DNA of 12,889 nt from positions 1-12,889 of the forward strand of contig DWXX01000065.1 in the NCBI GenBank assembly GCA_019118985.1, given 5' to 3'. Shown here in pieces: positions 6,618 to 11,970 of this stretch. A program made the position numbers and the translations under genes. The DNA is from Candidatus Faecalibacterium faecipullorum (GTDB lineage: Bacteria; Bacillota; Clostridia; Oscillospirales; Ruminococcaceae). The stretch's first letter is position 1. The number at the start of each line of letters is the position of its first letter. The notes beneath the pieces are model-generated. The model was not told where the DNA came from. It saw nothing but the letters and a program-made list of their open reading frames with translations, and did no database searches.

Positions 6618-6646
6618 AGTATAGCACAAAAGAATCGGTATGAACA
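6618..6646 (-). promoter_or_regulatory. Extended -10 promoter of the DUF362 gene
   Basis: On the minus strand TGC-TATACT (-10 at 6618-6623) forms an extended -10 element. The hexamer 17 bp upstream is TGTTCA (6641-6646), a poor -35. The start would be near 6611, leaving a leader of about 50 nt. Confidence 0.5.
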
Positions 6647-6670
6647 GGCAAACCGCAAAAAGGGAAAATG

Positions 6671-6703
6671 CGCACATAATGCAAACATATTGCACTTTAT
6701 GCG
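6671..6703. promoter_or_regulatory. 33-bp dyad-symmetric putative operator between divergent genes
   Basis: The core is a perfect TGCAA-N5-TTGCA (6680-6694). The flanks extend the symmetry to 13-base arms (6671-6683 with 6691-6703) matching at 10 of 13 positions. It sits just upstream of the PTS -35 and about 25 bp upstream of the DUF362 -35 region, so one regulator could affect both genes. The AT-rich block contrasts with the GC-rich genes around it. No binding protein is encoded adjacently. Confidence 0.45.
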
Positions 6704-6715
6704 ACTTGTTGGCGA

Positions 6716-6745
6716 TTGACAGGGGCGAATTTGCTCCTGTATAAT
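6716..6745 (+). promoter_or_regulatory. Promoter of the PTS gene with palindromic spacer
   Basis: A perfect TTGACA (6716-6721) and perfect TATAAT (6740-6745) have an 18-bp spacer. Positions 6721-6738 form an imperfect palindrome (AGGGGCGAATTTGCTCCT, 7 of 9 pairs), a likely repressor site inside the promoter. The leader is about 48 nt and contains AAAGGAGGG. Confidence 0.75.
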
Positions 6746-6799
6746 GAAGATGTATAGCGTATTTGCCTGATCTTGCTGCCGGAAAGGAGGGCCCCTGGG

Positions 6800-8356
6800 A
6801 TGAAACGGAAAGAGCGGGTGCTGCGCGCGCTGGAGCGGTTTTCCACCGCGATGCTGGCGGCGCTGGGGTATCTGCCCGCCGCCGGGCTGCTGCTGGCGGC
6901 CGGGGCGCTGCTGGCGTCGGCGGGGCTGGGCAGCTTTGCGCCCATCCTCCGGTGGGAGCCGGTGGCCCTGCTGGGCAGCCTGGTCTACGACGGGATGATG
7001 GCCATCGTGCAGAACCTCAGCGTGGTGTTCTGCGTGGGGGTGGCTGCCTTCCGCGCCCGGAGGGAGAAACACCAGGCCGGGATGATCGCCCTGCTGGCCT
7101 ATCTGGTCTTTCTGACGGCGGGGCACACCACCCTCGAGCAGACGGGGCGGCTGGCTGCCGCCGACCCGGCCCTTGGGCTGTACGGCACCGGGCAGGCGGT
7201 GGTGCTGGGCATTCAGACCGTCGACATGGGGGTGACCGGCGGGGTACTGATGGGCTTCGTCACCGGGTGGGTGTACAACCGCACCTGTGAAAAGACCTTC
7301 CGCCCCGCGCCGCTGCGGATCTACGGCGGGGTGCGGTGGAGCTTTTTGTGCATGGCGGCGGCGGCGCTGGGCCTGGGGCTGGCGTCCTGCTTTGTCTGGC
7401 CGCCGGTGCAGCGGGCGGTGGACGGCCTGACCGGCTGGATCGCCGCGGCGGGGGAGGCCGGGCTGTTTCTCTACGGCTTTTTGGAGCGGGTGCTGATCCC
7501 CACCGGGCTGCACCATCTCGTTTACATCCCCTTCCAGTTCACATCGCTGGGGGGCACCCTGACGGTGGGGGAGCGGGTGTATACCGGCGCCTACGCCGTC
7601 CTGATGGCCGAGTACAGCATGGGGCTGCCCTTCTCGGACGGCATCCGCTGGATGTACGCCGGCTTTACCAAGACCTTCGGCTATTTCGGCATTGCGGCGG
7701 CCTTTATCTTCTGCGCCCGGCCCGAGCGCCGGCGGCGGACCGCGGCCATGCTCTGCCCGCTGGTGCTGACCGCCTCGCTGGCGTCGGTCACCGAGCCGCT
7801 GGACTTTCTGTTCTGCTTCCTGTCGCCGGCGCTCTGGCTGGCGCACGGGGCGATCGCCGGCGGCTTCATGGTGCTGCTGGACGCCTGCGGGGTGACCGGC
7901 TTCACAAGCGGGCTGGTCTCGTCGCTGGCGATGAACCTGTCGGCGGGGGCGGCGCGGACCCATTACCCCGTCCTCTACCTGCTGGCTGCGGCGCAGATCG
8001 CGGTCTACTTCGGGGTGTTCACCTTTTTGATCAAGCGGTTCGACCTGCGCACCCCCGGGCGGGAGGCCCCCGCCGAGCCCGCGCCCCCCGTCGAGCGGGA
8101 CGGGCAGTTCCCCTTCAAGGCGCTGCTGGCGGCGCTGGGCGGGCAGGGGAACATCGCCCGGGTGGACAACTGCCTGACCCGGCTGCGGGTCTGGGTGCGG
8201 GACCCTGCGCATCTGGACGAAAAGGCCCTGCACATCCTTGCGCCGGAAGGGATGAGCTGCCACGGCCGCGAGGTGCAGCTGGTCTTTGGCTTCGACGCCG
8301 AACAGCTGCGCCGCCAGCTGGAAGAACTGCTGGGCGAACAGGCCCTCTCCGGATGA
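6800..8356 (+). CDS. PTS EIICB permease, glucose/maltose/N-acetylglucosamine superfamily
   Basis: This 518-residue fusion has an N-terminal EIIC membrane domain (about 10 to 415) and a C-terminal EIIB domain (about 440-518). EIIC shows multiple hydrophobic helices and the conserved IPTGLHH and TEPLDFLF segments typical of the MalX/GlvC-like branch. EIIB has the phosphorylatable cysteine C458 in DNCLTRLRV. The protein imports and phosphorylates a sugar using phosphate from HPr via an EIIA. No EIIA domain is fused and none is encoded in this window, so it must borrow one. No sugar hydrolase or regulator is adjacent, so the substrate cannot be inferred; alpha-glucoside or glucose is a guess from family. 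The start at 6800 is supported by AAAGGAGGG. It is monocistronic, ending at terminator 8377-8402. Confidence 0.92.
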   Translation: MKRKERVLRALERFSTAMLAALGYLPAAGLLLAAGALLASAGLGSFAPILRWEPVALLGSLVYDGMMAIVQNLSVVFCVGVAAFRARREKHQAGMIALLAYLVFLTAGHTTLEQTGRLAAADPALGLYGTGQAVVLGIQTVDMGVTGGVLMGFVTGWVYNRTCEKTFRPAPLRIYGGVRWSFLCMAAAALGLGLASCFVWPPVQRAVDGLTGWIAAAGEAGLFLYGFLERVLIPTGLHHLVYIPFQFTSLGGTLTVGERVYTGAYAVLMAEYSMGLPFSDGIRWMYAGFTKTFGYFGIAAAFIFCARPERRRRTAAMLCPLVLTASLASVTEPLDFLFCFLSPALWLAHGAIAGGFMVLLDACGVTGFTSGLVSSLAMNLSAGAARTHYPVLYLLAAAQIAVYFGVFTFLIKRFDLRTPGREAPAEPAPPVERDGQFPFKALLAALGGQGNIARVDNCLTRLRVWVRDPAHLDEKALHILAPEGMSCHGREVQLVFGFDAEQLRRQLEELLGEQALSG

Positions 8357-8376
8357 GCAAAAAAGCACAAGACACG

Positions 8377-8402
8377 CAAAAGCCGCCTGCGGGCGGCTTT
8401 TG
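8377..8402 (+). terminator. Intrinsic terminator of the PTS gene (copy 1 of a repeated hairpin)
   Basis: A perfect 11-bp stem (8377-8387 with 8392-8402) with loop TGCG ends in TTTTG. The same 26 bases recur exactly at 9019-9044, on the other side of the toxin-antitoxin pair. The A-rich left side means that it can also act on the minus strand. Confidence 0.88.
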
Positions 8403-8414
8403 TCGGCGGCACAC

Positions 8415-8459
8415 AGCACGCTGTAAAGCAAAATATTGAAATTTGCTTTACAGCGTGCT
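8415..8459. promoter_or_regulatory. Perfect 18-bp inverted repeat operator of the toxin-antitoxin module
   Basis: The arm at 8415-8432 is the exact reverse complement of 8442-8459, with a 9-nt centre (8433-8441). The right arm fills the whole spacer between the -35 and -10 of the module promoter, and the -35 lies in the centre. A dimeric ribbon-helix-helix antitoxin or its toxin complex bound here would block RNA polymerase. Binding is inference from RelB/DinJ-type autoregulation; the symmetry is directly visible. Confidence 0.8.
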
Positions 8460-8464
8460 ATAAT
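8436..8464 (+). promoter_or_regulatory. Promoter of the toxin-antitoxin operon
   Basis: TTGAAA (8436-8441) and a perfect TATAAT (8459-8464) are separated by 17 bp. Transcription would start near 8471, leaving a leader of under 20 nt with AAAGGGGG before the antitoxin ATG. Confidence 0.82.
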
Positions 8465-8487
8465 AGAAACAGAAAGGGGGCTTTACG

Positions 8488-8748
8488 ATGAGCCAGACCA
8501 TGGTGAATTTCCGGATGGATGAAGACGTCAAACGGAAGATGGAGCAGGCCTGCAAGGATATGGGTATGAGCATGACCACCGCCTTTACCATCTTTGCCGT
8601 CAAGGTGGGCAACGAGCGGAGGATCCCCTTTGAGATCACGGCGGACCCCTTCTACTCCGAGAGCAATATGCGCTACCTGCGCAGGGTGATCGGCGACATC
8701 GAATCCGGCCGGGCCAAACTGACCGAACACGAATTGATCGAGGACTGA
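8488..8748 (+). CDS. RelB/DinJ-family antitoxin
   Basis: This 86-residue protein has an N-terminal ribbon-helix-helix: beta strand TMVNFRMD, then helix VKRKMEQACKDMG, then MSMTTAFTIFAVKV. This matches the RelB/DinJ family, in which the strands bind DNA as a dimer. The C-terminal half (about 45-86, ending AKLTEHELIED) is charged and would wrap the toxin. AAAGGGGG precedes ATG 8488. The stop is 3 nt before the toxin ATG, giving translational coupling with antitoxin first. Autorepression through the 8415-8459 palindrome is expected. A RelB/DinJ-type antitoxin with a YoeB-type toxin, rather than YefM, occurs in Firmicutes. Confidence 0.9.
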   Translation: MSQTMVNFRMDEDVKRKMEQACKDMGMSMTTAFTIFAVKVGNERRIPFEITADPFYSESNMRYLRRVIGDIESGRAKLTEHELIED

Positions 8749-8751
8749 CAG

Positions 8752-9003
8752 ATGAAACTGCTCTGGGAAGAACAGGCCTGGGAGGACTACTGCTGGTGGC
8801 AGACCCAGGACAAAAAGACACTGAAACGGATCAATGCCCTGATCCGGGATATTCAGCGGAGCAGCTGCGACGGCATCGGCAAACCCGAGCCGCTGAAGGC
8901 AAACCTCAGCGGCTGGTGGAGCCGCCGCATCGACGACGCCAACCGCATCGTGTATAAAGAAGAAAATGGGGCTGTCATCATTGCCGCCTGCAAGAGGCAT
9001 TGA
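8752..9003 (+). CDS. yoeB: YoeB-family mRNA interferase toxin, lacking the terminal Tyr
   Basis: This 83-residue protein aligns without gaps to the 84-residue E. coli YoeB as I recall it: MKLLWEEQAWEDY at the start, KPEPLK (residues 44-49), NLSGWWSRRI (51-60), NRIVY (64-68) and IIAACKRH at the end. YoeB-type toxins cleave mRNA in the ribosomal A site. Catalytic equivalents E46, R65 and H83 are present, but the final residue, Y84 in E. coli, is replaced by the TGA stop. Activity may therefore be reduced or lost. The start lies 3 nt after the antitoxin stop. A terminator begins 15 nt after the gene. Confidence 0.9.
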   Translation: MKLLWEEQAWEDYCWWQTQDKKTLKRINALIRDIQRSSCDGIGKPEPLKANLSGWWSRRIDDANRIVYKEENGAVIIAACKRH

Positions 9004-9018
9004 GGGCTGACCTGCCAA

Positions 9019-9044
9019 CAAAAGCCGCCTGCGGGCGGCTTTTG
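9019..9044 (+). terminator. Intrinsic terminator of the toxin-antitoxin operon (copy 2)
   Basis: These 26 bases are identical to 8377-8402: 11-bp perfect stem, loop TGCG and TTTTG tail. The identity stops abruptly on both sides. Confidence 0.88.
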
Positions 9045-9053
9045 CTGTGCCGG

Positions 9054-9082
9054 TTGACCGGCGGGGGGAGATGCGCTATAAT
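9054..9082 (+). promoter_or_regulatory. Promoter of the aminopeptidase-gluQ operon
   Basis: TTGACC (9054-9059) and a perfect TATAAT (9077-9082) are separated by a G-rich 17-bp spacer. The start is expected near 9089, giving a leader of about 63 nt with GGGAGGA before ATG 9153. Confidence 0.82.
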
Positions 9083-9152
9083 CAGGGTGTTTTGATACCA
9101 TACCGGGGCGGCAGGAAATGCCGTGCCTGTTGATCTGTTGGGAGGATACAAG

Positions 9153-10490
9153 ATGGAACACACCGCATCGCCTGCGCAGTTTGCGCTGGAGGGCCTGTTT
9201 GATTTTCTGGACCGGGGGGTCAGCCCCTTCCACGCGGCGGCCGCCGCCTGCGAGATTCTGGAGCGGGCGGGCTACACCCTCTGCCCCGAGGGGCGGCCCT
9301 GGCGGCTGGAAGCCGGCGGCCGCTACTACACCACCCGCAACGGCACCGCGGTGCTGGCCTGGCGGATGCCCCGCGGCCGGCTGACCGGCTGGCACGCCGC
9401 CGCGAGCCACAGCGACTCGCCCACCTGGCGGCTGAAGGTGCTGGACATCGCCGAGGGGGGCTACCTCAAGGCCGAGACCGAGGGCTACGGCGGGATGATC
9501 GCCTCCACCTGGCTGGACCGGCCGCTGAGCGTGGCCGGGCGGCTGCTGGTCCGCACCGGGGGCGGCGTCGAGAGCCGGCTGGTCGCCCCCGACCGGGCGC
9601 TGCTCTGCATCCCCAACCTCTGCATCCACTTTGACCGCGAAGCCAACACCGGCAAGAAGTGGAACTACCAGGTCGACCTGCAGCCCATCTGCGGCCTTTG
9701 CCAAGAGGAGGGCGGCGCCACACTGCTCGATCTGCTGGCCGCGGAAGCCGGCGTGGCGGCGGGGGACATCCTGGCCCACGACCTGGTCCTCTGCACCCGG
9801 CAGAAGGCTGAGCGGGCGGGCGTCAACGGCGAACTGTTCATGTCGGGGCGGATCGACGACCTCGAGTGCGCCTACACCACCCTCTGCGGCTTCCTCGCCG
9901 GCGAGGGCGGGGAAGAGGGCCGCGCCGACGTGTGGTGCATGTTCGACAACGAGGAGGTGGGCTCCTCCTCGCGGCAGGGGGCGCAGGGCACTTTGATGGC
10001 CGACGTCATGGCCCGCATCGAGGAGGCGGTGGGCGCCGCCCGGGACGAGAGCGTCCGCGCCCGGGCCAACAGCCTGCTGCTGAGCGCCGACAACGGCCAT
10101 GCCGCCCACCCCAACCACCCCGAAAAGAGCGACCCCCGCAACCCGGTCCGTCTGGGCGGGGGCATCCTGCTCAAGTACAACGCCAGCCAGACCTACACCA
10201 CCAGCGGGCTGACCGCCGCGGCCTTCCAGCGCATCTGCGAGAAGGCGGGGGTCAAAGTGCAGGTGTTCGCCAACCGCGCCGACGTGCGGGGCGGCTCGAC
10301 CCTGGGCAACCTGCTGGGCCACCAGATCGCCATCCCGATGGTGGACATCGGCCTGGCGCAGCTGGCCATGCACTCGGCGGTGGAGACTGCCGCCTGCGCC
10401 GACGCCGCCGCCATGGCCGCCGCCTGCGCCGTCTTTTACAACACCCCCATCGCGCAGCCAGCCGACGGGGTGTGGCAGCTGGGGCTGTGA
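9153..10490 (+). CDS. apeB: M18-family metallo-aminopeptidase (aspartyl aminopeptidase type)
   Basis: This 445-residue cytoplasmic exopeptidase removes N-terminal residues, preferentially acidic ones in characterised M18 members, and works as a large zinc-dependent oligomer. Expected metal ligands and catalytic residues are visible: H86 in ASHSDSP, D235/D236 in GRIDDLE, E267/E268 in DNEEVGS, D313 in SADNGHAAHP, and H407 in AMHSAVE. The length is typical for bacterial M18 enzymes. ATG 9153 is preceded by GGGAGGA; a GTG further upstream is in frame but lacks an RBS. The stop overlaps the gluQ start by 4 bp (GTGA), so the two genes form one operon. The symbol follows the common bacterial M18 name; peptide preference is inference. 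Confidence 0.93.
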   Translation: MEHTASPAQFALEGLFDFLDRGVSPFHAAAAACEILERAGYTLCPEGRPWRLEAGGRYYTTRNGTAVLAWRMPRGRLTGWHAAASHSDSPTWRLKVLDIAEGGYLKAETEGYGGMIASTWLDRPLSVAGRLLVRTGGGVESRLVAPDRALLCIPNLCIHFDREANTGKKWNYQVDLQPICGLCQEEGGATLLDLLAAEAGVAAGDILAHDLVLCTRQKAERAGVNGELFMSGRIDDLECAYTTLCGFLAGEGGEEGRADVWCMFDNEEVGSSSRQGAQGTLMADVMARIEEAVGAARDESVRARANSLLLSADNGHAAHPNHPEKSDPRNPVRLGGGILLKYNASQTYTTSGLTAAAFQRICEKAGVKVQVFANRADVRGGSTLGNLLGHQIAIPMVDIGLAQLAMHSAVETAACADAAAMAAACAVFYNTPIAQPADGVWQLGL

Positions 10491-11434
10491 GCGGGCCGGT
10501 CGGGCGGTTCGCCCCCAGCCCCTCCGGGCGGCTGCACCTGGGCAACCTGGCCTGCAGCCTGCTGGCATGGCTGTCGGCCAAGAGCCGCGGCGGGAAGATC
10601 GTGCTGCGGATCGAGGACCTCGACGCCGCCCGCTGCCCCCGCGTCTACGCCGACCTGCTGGAAGAGGACCTGCGCTGGCTGGGCCTCGACTGGGACGAAG
10701 GCGGCTCGGACGGCGGGCCCCACGGCCCCTACTACCAGAGCGAGTGCGCCGAAATTTATACCGAAAGTTATAACAAGCTGGAAAGCATGGGCCTTGTATA
10801 CCCGTGCTTCTGCTCCCGGGCGCAGCTGCACGCCGCAAGCGCCCCCCATACCGCCGACGGCAACGTGGTCTACCCCGGCACCTGCCGGCGGCTGACCCCC
10901 GAGCAGGTCGCCGAAAAGCGCCGTCTGAAAGCCCCCGCCTGGCGGGTCCGCGTCCCCGACGAGGAGGTCGCCTTCACCGACCTGTGCATGGGCCCCCACC
11001 GCGAGAACCTGCTGACCGGCTGCGGGGACTTCTACCTGCGCCGCGCCGACGGGGTGTTCGCCTATCAGCTGGCGGTGGTGGTGGACGACGCCCGGATGGG
11101 CGTGACCGAGGTGGTGCGGGGGGCCGACCTGCTGTCCTCGACGGCGCGGCAGCTCTACCTCTACCGCCTGCTGGGGCTGACGCCCCCCGTCTTTGCCCAC
11201 TGCCCGCTATTGCTGGACGCCGACGGCCGCCGCCTCTCCAAGCGGGACGGCGACCAAAGCCTCGAAAACCTCCGCGGCCGCTACACCGCCCCCGAGATCA
11301 TCGGCAAGCTGGCCTACCTCTACGGCCTGCAGCCCACCCCCGCCCCCCGCACCCCCGCAAGCCTCCTGCCCGACTTCGACTGGGCCAAAGTGCCGAAAGA
11401 GGATGTGCGGGTGGAGGAGGGGATGTTTGGGTGA
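10487..11434 (+). CDS. gluQ: Glutamyl-queuosine tRNA(Asp) synthetase
   Basis: This 315-residue enzyme is a GltX paralogue lacking the anticodon-binding domain. It activates glutamate and attaches it to queuosine-34 of tRNA-Asp. Class I signatures are present: HLGN (residues 17-20), the start GRFAPSPSGRLHLGN, and LSKRDG (250-255) as the KMSKS equivalent. A zinc site of GluQ type is visible: C107-x-C109 with Y129-x3-C133. The protein ends at about the point where GltX's anticodon-binding part would begin, supporting GluQ over a truncated GltX. It starts at GTG 10487, overlapping the aminopeptidase stop TGA, so initiation likely depends on coupled translation; no strong separate RBS is seen. Confidence 0.92.
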   Translation: MSGPVGRFAPSPSGRLHLGNLACSLLAWLSAKSRGGKIVLRIEDLDAARCPRVYADLLEEDLRWLGLDWDEGGSDGGPHGPYYQSECAEIYTESYNKLESMGLVYPCFCSRAQLHAASAPHTADGNVVYPGTCRRLTPEQVAEKRRLKAPAWRVRVPDEEVAFTDLCMGPHRENLLTGCGDFYLRRADGVFAYQLAVVVDDARMGVTEVVRGADLLSSTARQLYLYRLLGLTPPVFAHCPLLLDADGRRLSKRDGDQSLENLRGRYTAPEIIGKLAYLYGLQPTPAPRTPASLLPDFDWAKVPKEDVRVEEGMFG

Positions 11435-11498
11435 GCCCGGGCCCTCACCTGTACGCGGTGCCGGCGGGCAAGCCCCCTTCGCCTCGCTGCGCTCGGCT

Positions 11499-11690
11499 CC
11501 CCTCTCAGTCAGCTTCGCTGACAGCTCCCCCGCGGGGGGAGCCTAATATGTAGGGATTAAAATGCGCGTAAAAAGACCCTGCCTTATCCCATGGACTTGG
11601 AAATAAGGCAGGGCCCATTCTAATCCATTCCTTATAGGCTCCCACGCGTGCGGGGGAGCTGGCGCGGCCGTTAGGCCGCGTCTGAGGGGG
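11499..11690. repeat. Nested palindromic intergenic repeat (MITE-like)
   Basis: The element reads nearly the same on both strands. Left CCCCTCTCAG, CAGCTCCCCC and GGGGAGCC (11499-11543) match the complement of right GGCTCCC, GGGGGAGCTG and CTGAGGGGG (11637-11690). Inside these, GGATTAAAATG (11554-11564) faces CATTCTAATCC (11616-11626; 10 of 11 paired). At the centre is a perfect 11-bp stem (11577-11587 with 11603-11613). Each arm also has its own hairpin. There is no ORF. The nested symmetry and position between genes fit a non-autonomous mobile element; the left arm may double as the gluQ terminator. Copies elsewhere in the genome would confirm this. Confidence 0.75.
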
Positions 11691-11699
11691 ACGTCACCG

Positions 11700-11863
11700 C
11701 CCTCACCACGCCGCAGGAGAACAAAAAATTTTTATGCACCCACAACCCCATCAACACCGCATAAACATCCAAACTAGCCCAAATAAAACCACAAAACATA
11801 CGCATACAAAATCCCCCGAACTTTCAAAAAGAAAGCGAAAACCAAAAAATACTAAATCGGGCC
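11700..11863. other. G-poor, A/C-rich intergenic stretch upstream of a strong promoter
   Basis: Roughly 11719-11858 is rich in A and C and very poor in G on the plus strand, in sharp contrast to the GC-rich genes before it. A-tracts lie 10-40 bases upstream of the 11864 promoter and could act as an UP element. On the minus strand there is a 44-codon frame (11805 to 11671) starting MRMFCGFIWASLDVY and preceded by GGGGGA. It ends inside the palindromic repeat, is hydrophobic, and has no clear promoter; I do not call it a gene. Nothing else is recognised. Confidence 0.5.
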
Positions 11864-11890
11864 TTGACACCGGGGGGGGTATGCTATAAT
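11864..11890 (+). promoter_or_regulatory. Very strong promoter with G8 tract in a 15-bp spacer
   Basis: Perfect TTGACA (11864-11869) and perfect TATAAT (11885-11890) with an extended TGC before the -10. The spacer is only 15 bp and includes eight consecutive G (11872-11879). Predicted transcription start is about 11897. Loss or gain of G would change spacing; two more would give the optimal 17. Confidence 0.85.
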
Positions 11891-11896
11891 GGCTTT

Positions 11897-11921
11897 CGAA
11901 AGGAAAAGGACCTTCCTTTCG
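11897..11921 (+). promoter_or_regulatory. Stem-loop at the 5' end of the lipoprotein mRNA
   Basis: A perfect 9-bp stem, CGAAAGGAA (11897-11905) with TTCCTTTCG (11913-11921), begins at the predicted first transcribed base. 5'-terminal hairpins can protect abundant mRNAs from 5'-end-dependent decay. The first half also forms a short palindrome CTTTCGAAAG (11893-11902). The role is inferred. Confidence 0.5.
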
Positions 11922-11970
11922 CCTGTTTTGGGTCTCTATCTTTTATACACCATAAGGAGGAAAAACATTT

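Noticed and set aside
5636..8431. 931-codon minus-strand open frame
   Set aside because: It runs opposite the PTS gene and through the frame of the DUF362 gene and the intergenic promoters. The product is Gln/Pro/Arg/Gly-rich with no recognisable fold.
8853..10838. 661-codon minus-strand open frame opposite the toxin, aminopeptidase and gluQ
   Set aside because: All three plus-strand genes have convincing catalytic motifs. The antisense product has none and no RBS.
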